From positions 1 through 23,838 of the forward strand of contig JABVXU010000721.1 in the NCBI GenBank assembly GCA_013365365.1: DNA of 23,838 bases. The letters are read 5' to 3'. A program made the position numbers and the translations under genes. Each line of letters opens with the position of its first letter. Positions within the stretch are counted from its first letter, which is position 1. Source of the stretch: Cruorifilaria tuberocauda (taxonomy: Eukaryota > Nematoda > Chromadorea > Rhabditida > Onchocercidae). Under the pieces are notes generated by a model. It was given only the letters and a program-made list of their open reading frames with translations, was not told the DNA's origin and searched no databases. Positions 11,606 to 21,275 of this stretch are shown in pieces.

Positions 11606-14600
11606 ATGAATGCATATTTGGATGATCTTATCATATGGGTATGTTACTTATTTTTTTTGTTACTAAAATTAAATAATTGAAAGAAAATCATAATACAGTT
11701 TTTGAGCAATTTGATGCCATTGTTGCTTAGCCAGTAAATGAATAGAAACATCAATTGTATGAGGATATTGTTTTATATCAAAGAATAAGTCAGTCAGCAT
11801 TTTTTTTTCGTATCTTCAAAAATGCTCGAAAAACATAGCCAATTATTAGTTTGATCGTATAAAACTGGATACAGTTCATAGGAGAAAAATGAAAAACACA
11901 CTATCATTATTTATAAAATGAGAATTAAACATAAAACAAAAATTGTTAAATCCTCCTTGAAAATTTCACGGTTACTTTATTATACAGTACTAAAATGCTG
12001 ACTTTGAATTGTAGATAAGCAAGAACTTTTGTTTAGCCTTCTACTTTTTGAATTTGTTACAGCTCATGGGAAATCACGATCAAAAACTATGAAATATAGA
12101 GTGAAGGATGTCTTTCTGCTACCATCCAACAAAACATATTAACTAAATTGTTTAGTTTTAACTTTGACTCTTTATAGATTAATTCACTGGATGATAAGGA
12201 GGAATCAAAGTTAGCTGATGTTTTTTCGGGTCGAATCATTGCAGAAACATTATGCAAAATGTGTGTTCTTCCTTCATCTTTTTTGACTATTTTAAATCTT
12301 TTTCAGTTTAAATTATAATAAATCGATTAGACCTTTCTTGCGATTTTTATAAAGAGCATGACAAATAATAGTGATTATCTAAATATCTTAAGGAAAACGT
12401 TATCCCTAATATGTTCCCTAGCAAGCGGACAGTTAGCACTATGCACAGTGAATTATATATGCTTGTTCGATCTTAGATTTACGAGTTCTCGCCTGAGAAG
12501 CACCAAACGGTAAAGATTTCTGTTAGACTAATGAGACTCATCATTGTAAGCATTATAAGCTTGTGCTATTACTGATTGAGTTCTCATGGATCCGTAAGGG
12601 AAGAAAAAGTTCATCTTACCAAATGCGGTTAATCCATTTAATCTTTTTGCTAAATTTTATTGCTTTGGTAATTAAGTTTCTATCTGAAATTTATTGGAAA
12701 ACACATGACAGCATTATTTTAGAAGAAAATTTTCGCAATAATTATAATGTTAATTTCTCTTAGCGATCCGTTATTTTTCAATGATAATTGGCTGGGCAAA
12801 ATACCGCATTACAATGAAATGGCTAACTGGAGATTGAAAGCAAATAATTTACGTAAAATTTATCGTCGACTGTCGGAGTACTATACAGATCAATTAGGAG
12901 CAGAGTTGACACCAAAATGGTGCATTGACACATCGCGAATAGGTAAAATCATATATTTTTTTTGACAAAGGGAATATTTATTAATTTCTCATGGTTCGAT
13001 TCTGCTATTAGTAATTACGATTCGAGAGTAGTATTCTCTTGAAGTTTTGATGGCTTTTATTAGTCTCCTAACATAACTTTTGTTATTCCAAACTTGATTT
13101 GAATTATTCCTGGGGAGAATTAGGCTACGAAAATGTGTAATGAAATGTGTAATGTGTAATGATTAGAACCATTAATACCAAAATCAAAATGTTACAGCGG
13201 AACATGATGACTCGGAAGAGTTATGTCGATTGTTGCAACTTGTCCTTGGAGCTGCACTTCTTTGTACAAATAATGGAAGTAATGTTTGGTATGATCATAA
13301 AACAACAAAATTTGTTTCAATTTGAATATTAAAATAGACGAAAAGAAGAGCTTCCAGAGGATTTCATTACTTACTTTTTTTAACCTTCTAATTGCTTAAA
13401 ATCAGAATTTTGTTTTTAGAGTTTATACGTCTTTTAATGGATCAAAGCGAATCTGTGCAAAGAACAGCAGTGAATATCATGGGAGAAATTAAAGAATTAG
13501 TGCCGGAACCATCAGAAGAAAAAGCGAAGGCAGCTGAAACATCGGTGATTTTTTTCAATTATTCATTCACATACTTCGTTTTCAGATATTGTCAAAATTT
13601 ACAGGAAATAATGAAAATGTGTAGGGTCACTGTAAAGAGAATAAATTTTTTAAGTCATGCTTTTAGAGCCCTGAATCGATAGAGTCCAAGGAACAGGTGA
13701 TAAATTTGAAGATTAAGGTGGAAAACTTGAAGCAGGAATGCACTCAGCTAAACGAAAAGGTTTTTCTTCTGTATATAGATTATCAAAATAAAGAAACAGA
13801 AAATGCATATACATGTATGTATTATTTTTAGACTATGTTTTGTCAATCAAATTAACGAAATATCTTAATTAGTTATTCAACTGAAATTTCCGTTTCATTT
13901 GAAGAATGTTTTAAACTTGAGAAAAAAAAAACTCTGTCAAATAATATTCAAAGATTTAATTAAGTTGAAAGAAGCATGTACCGAGAGGGAAGCACTATCT
14001 AGTGATAATGAGAGTTTGCGACTACGCGTTGATGAATTAAGCGAAGGATCTGTTGAAATAGAATCGTTACGGAAGCAGATTCGTTCATTGCATTCCGTTC
14101 GTGAAAGCATTCAAGATTCACTTTATAAGTAATAATTTTTTACATTTGCAACAACAATTATATCAAACATTAGGTATTCTAGTTTGAAACTTTGGCAGCT
14201 GTATGGCTTTTTTTTAATTATCGAATTTTCAGAGCTGAAGCTGAACGAGACCATCTGAAAAAAATAAATCTGCAATTACTTGATGAAAATGCGGAACTTC
14301 GAACGAAGGTTCGCTTTTATTGATTAATTTACTGATTTTTTTAAATACTTCTGTTTTGTTAAATTTAAGTTAGATTTGATCTTCACTGGGATTTTTTCTA
14401 GATCCAAGATATGGCTCCATTGGAAGCGGAATCTAAGCGATTGAAAGATGAACTTGAAGAACATCGACTTCTTGCGCAAAAATATGAGAACTTTGACACA
14501 CAAATAATGAACTACAAAGCAAAACTGAGTAAATTTCCATTTATTTATACGGAAAATTGAATATGTAATGTTGTGTAAAATAATACTGAGGCTATCGTTT

Positions 14601-17600
14601 TACGAATTTCATGCTCTTGGCTTATCTGTTTAGTGTTTTAATGTTTCTTTCGGTGCTCTGGCTTACTTAATATTTTTATTTTGTGATATCTATAATTATC
14701 TGAGTTTTCGAGAACCTTGCATTTCGGTATAGCTCAACCTTTAGTAGTATTACTACACTGTAACAAATTTATAAAGCGAAATTTGGTGAATTCCGAGAAA
14801 TAAAATTGTGGCACATATCTCGATAATCGAAAGAAAAACGAGGAAGGTACCGGTAGGAAGAAACAACTGAGGAAAATTATTCACAATTGCCAGTTCTTTT
14901 TAGAAGAATGGAAGGCACAAAAGGTTGAAGTAAAGGTATTAGAAGATAAAGTGGCTACATACATGAAGAGCGTCATAGCGCTCGAGGACGAACAGCGTAA
15001 AAACGGTGTGTTGAAGACTCAGATTGAATCATTGCGACTGGAGAATTCGGAGTTGGAAACAAGATTGAACAGCGAAATTAGGCGAGCTGATAAGGTTTAA
15101 AATGATTGTTTTTCTAATATGAATTAATAAATTAGTTGTTTATGATAAAAAATTTATCAGTTGCACTTCACTAATCCCAAATATCCTGAATATCTCAATA
15201 TTTTAGGCGGAATTCGAGTTCAAACAATTGAATGAACGAATTAGTGAGATTGAGAAGGATAATAGACATCTTCGGCAGGAACGACATGAGCTCAGTGAGC
15301 AACTTCTTTTGCACGGTAAGTAAAAGAAATTTTTGTATCAATATACACTTTTCTGGTTCATATGAAAGTGGAAACTAGTCTCAGAACCTTTCATGAAATT
15401 CTTTCAGAAAATGGCAGTGATGCTCCGTCACTACACGATGAAACAACTGATGCAAATTCAATTGCTCTTTTGAGGTTATTTTCAAAGGAAAAGATTTCAA
15501 TGATTTTTCTAATTATTATTAATGTTAGGCTGGAATAAGCATAACTATAGCATATTTGTAACAGTCATGAAAAGTCTAAAAAGAAAATTTCTAACAGAGA
15601 ACGAATTATTCGATTGGAAGCGGAGAAAGAACGTATGCTGGCTAGAAATATAACAGATGACGAAAAATTGGGTTTGAAGGAAGAACTTAGTTCGTTGACT
15701 GCTCAAAAGAGAAATTTGGAAACAGAACTGAAATTGGCACAAAATAAGGCAGATGAGTTGGGAAAACGGTTAATAATCATTATTAGCTTTGAGGATTTCT
15801 ATAAAACTTTGTTTTAGATTCTTGTGACATTTTACTGTATTGTATGCCAAGAAATGCGGGTGAAAAACGTAAGAATGCAAGATTCGATAAATGAATAAGT
15901 TTTAAGTGCTTCTCAGTAATTTCCATTTCTTCTTTGTTCACTTAATAAATTGGCAACTTCGCATCAATTTCTTTTGCAACGTGTATTTTGTTTTAAGAAT
16001 GAAAGAACTGAACGCCATAATTGAATCTGGTAAGTTTGTGAACAGTGATCGGTTAACAGAGGAGCAGACAGCAAATGAGCAGATGAATATTCAAATTGCA
16101 CAGCTTAAAGCAAGGCTCGAACAAGCAACAAACGATCTGGAACAGCAGATCGCTGATAAGAAAGCATTAAGTGGTAGAATTTTTTTTTGAAAAATATAGA
16201 ACAAATTGTTGAGATTATTTCAGATTTAATGTTACTGATATCAGCATTTGAACTTAAAATTTAAGAGATAACATTTTTTTATTTCAATCGGAGTTTTAAT
16301 TTTTTTAGAATAAATAAGGAAAAAGTATGGATCATATCTCCTTTTTTATCGGTTCTAGAAGAATTAACATTGTCAAAGCAACAAGTGAAGACTGAGAAGG
16401 ACAGATTGACGCATTACATGGAAAAAGCACGCCGTATGATTGAAGACTTGGAAGAGCAGAACCGGGCTGTCGAAGATGGTGCACTGAGTAGACACGAATT
16501 CGATTCAATTCGTCGTGAAAGGGACACATACAAACAAAATGTATTTCTTTTAGTATTAAGAAGTTCTTGGATTTGTGGAGAAAATTCGACGCGGTGAAGG
16601 AGCTGAACAGAATATGTAAAATATTAAACATCATATCATTAAACGCTGTTTTAGGTTGGAAAGAGATATCAAAGGTAATATTATTTATTCAAAAATTTTA
16701 TAAAATTTTCAAATATAATTTTTTAGATTGAAGCACTGAAGGAAAGCTATGAACGTAGCCGTGCGAGGCAGGAGGAAGAACAGCGGCTGTTTACAACTCA
16801 CGCTTATTATATGGTATCTTATGTGTTTGATGATAATTTTGATAATCGAAATAGAGATGGAAATACGGTGATCATTGGAAAAGTGCAAGTGTGATTGGGA
16901 AGATATTTCAAACTGCATTATGAGAAATACTCTCAAATATACCGATTGGGAAATTGATTTGTATTAATCGGAGTGACCTGTCCAAAAAATTCCTTGAAAT
17001 TGTACCGTAATAAGCATTCTCATACCAGAAATGCTTTGTTTTAGTTTCTCATTTGCTTCAACTTATTTTTTTTCCATCTTTCATTTTTGTATTTATTCCA
17101 TTATAAAATTATTTTTTAGCGCTCTTATAGATTGGATTTTAGATGATGCAACTGCAGCAGCAAAATTCTTCAGTTAGGGAACATTCCGAGGAGAAAAGCT
17201 TCCTGACACGACAACGCCAATGTAGTAACTTCAATATTATGAGGTGATATTCTATCTTTTCTTTTCTTTTTTCCTGATAATTCCGATCTGTCACAGTGAA
17301 TTATGAAAATAACTGGCATATTGAGATGTTCGCTACACACTGTTATCCGACATGTATCCTTCATATTTTTCTGATTTGTTCATGATTCATTGCTAGATTA
17401 TTAAGAAGAATTGCTGAACCAGTATTTTTTTGATTTGTTGCTGGTTTTGAAGATCCCTATCCAAACATCTACATAAAAACAGGATAGGATTAAAACCTAT
17501 CCGTCGAGATTTATCAAATCGATGATTATGAATAGGATGTTTTCCAGTTGCCCTGCTTCTAATCAGCATGTATTAATTTTATTCATGAAACTATCGTTAT

Positions 17601-17846
17601 TTTGACGTTGCAGAAATTTTCTGTACTTTGCATTATACTGTTCCTATCTATTGGTTTTCGAAGTATTTTTACAGAAGGATGGGATGAAGAAATTTTCACT
17701 TTAATAATTATTTTGCCAAGCTTACAGTGGTTGTTTTCAGTTTGCTGGCTGCAGTTTTATGCTTGATGTTTGCTTTAACCTTCTTTTCGAAGAATCCTCC
17801 GTCACTTTATAGTGAAGTTTCGTTCACCGGTGTACCGCCTACTTGA
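11606..17846 (+). CDS. zyg-12: Hook/ZYG-12-like linker protein with C-terminal KASH-type tail (about 20 exons, 741 aa)
   Basis: Exons: 11606-11638, 12178-12260, 12764-12942, 13198-13278, 13420-13544, 13667-13759, 13965-14128, 14233-14308, 14402-14528, 14904-15094, 15207-15315, 15408-15474, 15598-15768, 15998-16173, 16359-16540, 16561-16615 (uncertain), 16655-16674, 16727-16813, 17143-17243, 17741-17846. Residues 1 to about 165 form the HOOK domain: LCKIDPLFFNDNWLGKI matches the family IDxxWFNExWL block, NWRLKANNLRKI the NWRxKxxNxKKI block, and ELCRLLQLVLG the helix that binds dynein light intermediate chain (Q112 and L119 align with HOOK3 Q147 and I154). Residues about 172-672 are E/K/Q/L-rich coiled coil. 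SFLTRQRQ (692-699) is the Hook C-terminal motif. Then comes a membrane segment and a PPT-ending tail. C. elegans ZYG-12 ties centrosomes to the nuclear envelope through dynein and SUN-1; this gene probably does the same. The length fits Hook proteins (about 720-780 aa). The exon 7 acceptor (attaag at 13964) is weak and the 16541-16560 junction is unresolved. Confidence 0.85.
11639..12177 (+). other. Intron 1 of the Hook-like gene
   Basis: 539 nt of AT-rich sequence between tgg|gtatgt and tttatag|att. It splits the first helix of the HOOK domain. No internal gene is seen. Confidence 0.7.
12261..12763 (+). other. Intron 2 of the Hook-like gene
   Basis: 503 nt. The donor at|gtgtgt and acceptor tctcttag|c are fixed by the conserved K-I-D-P junction of the HOOK domain. 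An open frame across the middle (from 12563) has no family resemblance and is not called. Confidence 0.7.
13131..13161 (+). repeat. 12-bp tandem repeat, 2.6 copies
   Basis: AAATGTGTAATG is present twice, followed by a partial copy TGTAATG, inside an intron 37 nt upstream of the exon that starts at 13198. Confidence 0.85.
14529..14903 (+). other. Intron 9 of the Hook-like gene
   Basis: 375 nt between a|gtaaat and ctttttag|aa, AT-rich. No other feature is seen. Confidence 0.7.
16655..16674 (+). other. 20-nt microexon of the Hook-like coiled coil
   Basis: Bounded by gttttag| and |gtaata, this exon completes a cysteine codon and adds WKEISK before the next exon's IEALKESYE. It is phase-consistent with both neighbours. 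The upstream intron is only 39 nt. Read in this frame the joined peptide aligns without gaps to the Hook family segment just before its EKxIxSAWYNM block. Confidence 0.6.
16814..17142 (+). other. Intron 18 of the Hook-like gene
   Basis: 329 nt between atg|gtatct and gattttag|atg. AT-rich; no internal gene is seen. Confidence 0.65.
17244..17740 (+). other. Last intron of the Hook-like gene, with an immediate in-frame stop
   Basis: 497 nt between ag|gtgata and gttttcag|t. If it is not removed, the frame reads AGG then TGA at 17245-17247. The protein would then end right after the SFLTRQRQ-containing exon, giving a soluble Hook protein without the membrane tail. No other coding block is seen in it. 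Confidence 0.6.
17741..17846 (+). other. Exon encoding the transmembrane segment and KASH-type luminal tail
   Basis: After one base finishing a serine codon, the exon encodes LLAAVLCLMFALTFF (residues 708-722), a clear single membrane span. It is followed by a 19-residue tail that includes SLYSEVSF and ends GVPPT before TGA. KASH peptides end in PPPX or near variants and dock into SUN-domain trimers in the perinuclear space (family knowledge). The phase matches exon 19 exactly. The short luminal tail suits the compact KASH tails of nematode ZYG-12-type proteins. Calling it KASH is inference from position, tail length and the terminal proline pair. Confidence 0.75.
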
Positions 17847-18243
17847 AATATTACCTAATAATAACCCCTTTTAATATAAAATGTTACTTTCTCTAATCTT
17901 TTTCTCACTCTGATCTTAGATCACTATCTGAGAGGGTTTTAAAAATTGTAAAAGTGTTCGAAAAATTCCATGGGAGTTGAATGTTTTTAGATTGGTGACA
18001 TCGATGAAGTAAATAGAGTGTGAATAGGTTATGGCTTTTGATGTTGTTTAGGAAGAGTAACTGTATTTATCGTGAATACTTCTAATGAGCTTTTTGCTTT
18101 AATTGCTAACAATTTTCTTATTTTGCCGGTAGCTTTTAGTTGTTTTAAATTTTGGCTTCGTGTTCTGTGCCTACTTTATTTATTCATATTCCCTGTGCTT
18201 TCGTTTTTTTATTTTTCTTTTTCTATTATTTTAAAATGTATAG

Positions 18244-18325
18244 ACGAGACCAAAGTTCTCCTAACAAGAATCAAAAAGAAGCGAAGATTTTCCGAAGAAA
18301 AGAAGGTTCTAAGTGGTATTTTTAG
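18244..18325 (+). other. Candidate alternative 3' exon A of the Hook-like gene
   Basis: A long pyrimidine tract leads to aatgtatag| at 18243. Joined to the Hook exon ending at 17243 (phase 2), the frame reads R-RDQSSPNKNQKEAKIF and on to RRKEGSKWYF, with TAG at 18323-18325. An AATAAA signal follows only 6 nt later. The peptide is basic and hydrophilic, as expected for a soluble Hook C-terminus. A donor at 18305 (g|gttcta) could instead join exon B in phase. C. elegans zyg-12 is reported to make isoforms with and without the membrane tail (from memory). A chance open frame, or a small unrelated gene in the other frame (DETKVLLTRIKKKRRFSEEK), remains possible. Confidence 0.35.
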
Positions 18326-18607
18326 CATGAAATAAACTTATGTTGTTCATTCTCTCCATTTTGTTATTTTTTGAAAATTTTTTGTCGTTATTTCATCTCC
18401 TTATGTTGGCTGTTTTATAGTACAATACTACGCTCTGATATTAATAAAATTTAGTTTCATAAATGGTGTAACATCATTCGACTGGTTACCGTATAGATCA
18501 TTTATTGTATGTAAAATATATCTCTATTAGTCAAACAAATACGTTTCTAATTTTCACTTACATAGTCCAAAAGACAATTTGAGCTGGCTGACAGTATCTT
18601 TCCATAG

Positions 18608-18717
18608 AAAAAATTCGACTGCGTTATCGGAGTCGTGAGGGGAGCAATGAAATAGTGGCGGGTGACGTCCAAGTAGCCGTGAATATGCGGATAGTCCTAA
18701 AGGAGGAAAATGGATAA
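18608..18717 (+). other. Candidate alternative 3' exon B of the Hook-like gene or of a small gene
   Basis: A good acceptor, tatctttccatag|, precedes an open block encoding KIRLRYRSREGSNEI, a middle part, and IVLKEENG, then TAA at 18715-18717. It is markedly less AT-rich than its surroundings. It needs phase 1, which the donor at 18305 of exon A supplies, giving a 57-residue hydrophilic tail after residue M706 of the Hook protein. No domain is recognised. If real, it shortens the gap to the Nudix start codon to 383 nt. Confidence 0.35.
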
Positions 18718-19100
18718 TCTTATATCTTATTTATTATGCAGTTTGATTGAAGGTTATATTGCCGAAAGTAAATCTCATTTTATCATGTTTGGAAATGCCA
18801 TGGTTAAGTCTTAAAATTTGACAAGTTGCTAATTTATGCTGATTCTTAAATTGCCGAGTGACCTAAGCGTTTGGTAAGCATTATTAATTTTTATTGATGT
18901 TTAAGTTGGTCAGGCTGTTTTTCTTTTTTGGAATTATAGATGAAAATTATTAATATAGCATAATGTTTTTGCGCAACTTTTAGTTTTGTGGAGATCTGCA
19001 TATGAATGAAGAATGTAGTTCGAAAAAAACAATTTGAGGATTTTTTTTGCTTCCCGCAACAACTGGTAAAATTTCAAAGATTTTCCATGTATGAACAAAA

Positions 19101-20107
19101 ATGTATAAAATATTAAAACGGTGGTCATCGGCAAAAATTTGCGGGATTGTACTTGACGAACGATTACGTGAACAATTTTGTGAACGTCTGAAGCAGGAGT
19201 TGGTGAATCCTTCCTATTCATCTCATCCGGTTTACCGGTCATCTAATAAGGGAAGAGATAGTGCCGTGCTGATACCATTGGTATATATCAAAAAATCCCC
19301 GTCAATAATATTCACTCATCGATCATTGCTGTTAACTAGTCATCGTGGTGAGGTTAGCTTTCCAGGTGGACGCTTGGAGCAAGGCGAAACTTACGAACAG
19401 GTTTGTTTGCTAAACCATCATTTTTTGCACGAACCTGATTCAGTATTAATAATTGTCTTATACCATGCTCTTCAAATGATAAAATATCAGTAGCGCTGTG
19501 GATAAATGAATTTGCAAACAGTGATTCTTTCACGTAAGAATATTTTCAGGCAGCATTACGTGAAAGTGCAGAAGAGTTTGGCTTATATTCCTGTCAAGTT
19601 CAAATTTGGGGTCGTTTAAAACATGTGACAACATATAATCCTGTAAGTACTATAATGCCAGTTGTTGGTTTAGTACAAGATACTATCGATTTTAGCGCAA
19701 TCAAAGCAAAATGTAACGAAGTTCAAACTGTCTTTGCTGCACCCATTGACGAACTCTGTACCAGGCATCGCTATACACATTTTAGAAGAGGTTGGTCATG
19801 AAGTGTTTACTCGTAGGATAAACATAATTGACTGTTTTAATCAAAATAAAGTGAGATGTTGATTTTTTTTTACACAATTAACTTAGTTATAAAATTGCTA
19901 ATCAGGTTTTTTTTTTTCAGAATAACTATTTACTGCGTTATAGGTGATATGCATTACAAGTTACCGGTTTTTTTCACTTCACGTCATTACATTCTTGCTA
20001 CAAATGTAACACCGCAAAGTGAATACCGTATTTGGGGTTTAACTGCCGGAATTCTTCATCTTGCATTGCTCAATTTATTCCCGAAATTTTATCAGCCAAA
20101 AATCTAA
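19101..20107 (+). CDS. NUDT8-like Nudix hydrolase, probable coenzyme A diphosphatase (3 exons, 234 aa)
   Basis: Exons 19101-19400, 19550-19790 and 19944-20107 (TAA), all GT-AG and phase-consistent; an in-frame TGA at 19092-19094 fixes the start. The enzyme probably cleaves CoA or acyl-CoA into 3',5'-ADP and phosphopantetheine. A complete Nudix box lies at residues 90-112: G90-x5-E96-x7-R104-E105-x2-E108-E109-x-G111, with S106 where a larger or threonine residue is usual. Just before it, FTHRS and GEVSFPGG match the CoA-specific signature, with T79 in place of its arginine. The C-terminal blocks YTHFRRGDMHYKLPVF and RIWGLTAGI match the NUDT8 pattern, and the length is close to NUDT8 (about 235 aa). 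The N-terminus (MYKILKRWSSAKICG) is basic and could target mitochondria. The C-terminus PKI is not a convincing peroxisomal signal. The nearest C. elegans relatives would be CoA-type ndx genes; orthology was not tested. Confidence 0.85.
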
Positions 20108-20404
20108 ATTAGCATTTTAGTTCAGTGATAAATTATCATTCATGCATCTATTGTTATTTAAACCTATTCTGTGAATTTTTCTTCAACTTTTCATCAATCT
20201 TCTAGCTGTTCTAAATTTTATCTGAAATATTCTCTTATCTGTGTTAGTTTTAATGTCTCTTAATCTTCCAGTATTGTAATAATAACAGTTATTAATCATC
20301 ACAAAATGTTTTTTCTCCTTGCTTTTGCTCAAAATCTTTCATTTAACATATTTCATATTAATAGGGAATTATAGTAGTTGACATTTGTTACATATTGTTT
20401 ACAG

Positions 20405-20609
20405 GAGGAAGACTGACAGTATGCGAAGAAAATGCTCCCTTATAAGCCATCTAACTTTACAGAGAACAAAAGAACTTTGAAATTGCTTCAGAATAGAAAG
20501 GATGGACAAATCAAACTGTGATGGTGATATTATCATTAAAAGCTCACAGGAAGATGGAAAGAAAGAGTGGTATATGAGCTTTAATCCATGCGTATTACAT
20601 TCGAATTAA
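20405..20609 (+). other. Coding-like stretch with a spliced-leader-type acceptor and a 35-codon ORF
   Basis: The acceptor ttgtttacag ends at 20404, and the next 200 nt are less AT-rich than their surroundings. A 35-codon frame, ATG 20502 to TAA 20607-20609, encodes MDKSNCDGDIIIKSSQED and then a part containing EWYMSFNP. It has a possible gtatta donor near its end. It might be the first exon of a gene leading out of the window, a 3' untranslated segment of the Nudix gene, or a remnant. No family is recognised. Confidence 0.2.
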
Positions 20610-21222
20610 TTAGATTTTGTCCTTTGTCCTTTGATTCGATAATGATTTAAAAGATGAAACTGATATTTGAAGAAATTTCTAGACTATATTAATGAGCTTC
20701 AAAAGAATATATACAAAAGCATATTTCGAGTAACCAGAACATGCAAATTCATCCGGTAACTTTATTTAATAAATTATGATTCATAATGAAAGGCGTGTTT
20801 TGCAATTTTCAAAGATTTAAAAGTATAATTTAAAACTAATAAATCAATCGTAGTGAACTGTAGCTGAGAAAAGAAATGAATTTAAAATACTAAAGGCCAA
20901 CATGAATTACCTAACACCTGAACTATTTTAATGGGTTATCACTCCAGTTACAGTACAATATCTTCCTCTTTCTGTCTTTTCATCTCCTATACATGTTTTC
21001 TTTTCTTCTAAAATTCTGATATTTACATTTTTTTTTTCTATTATCTTTGAAATTTAATTTTCCAATATAATTTTTGGAAGCAAATTAGACGAAGAAATAT
21101 ATATTATAAGAAAGGCTTTGATATAAAAAATAAACATAAAAGAGTGTAACAAAAGTTGACAAATTATGGAAATTGCTGGACATTTAGCTGCTTAAAATTA
21201 GCTTAGAATAGGCTTAATGATA

Positions 21223-21275
21223 ATTCCAATTGACAAAGCGTAATCCGATTCCAATTGACAAAGCGTAATCCGATT
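21223..21275. repeat. 25-bp perfect tandem duplication
   Basis: The unit ATTCCAATTGACAAAGCG plus TAATCCG occurs twice without mismatch (21223-21247 and 21248-21272), followed by a 3-bp partial copy. The perfect identity suggests a recent slippage event. Confidence 0.95.

Larger units (their letters stand above)
17847..19100. other. Region between the Hook-like and Nudix genes
   Basis: Mostly AT-rich, T-rich DNA. Two better-than-random coding blocks, 18244-18325 and 18608-18717, are listed separately. AATAAA poly(A) hexamers lie at 18331-18336 and 18443-18448. An acceptor-like ggaattatag| ends at 18939 and may serve the Nudix transcript. The open frame from 18072 is dominated by T-rich hydrophobic codons and is probably not real upstream of 18244. 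Confidence 0.5.

Noticed and set aside
12993..13003. GGTTCGATTCT, a tRNA B-box-like match.
   Set aside because: No A box at the expected distance and no cloverleaf can be folded around it; it lies in a Hook-gene intron.
16332..17364. Minus-strand ORFs across the Hook 3' exons and introns.
   Set aside because: They are antisense shadows of coiled-coil exons and T-rich introns.
18072..18243. Start of an 87-codon ORF with a strongly hydrophobic N-terminal half.
   Set aside because: The hydrophobic part comes from T-rich intron-like sequence forming a polypyrimidine tract before the acceptor at 18243; only the part after 18244 looks coding.
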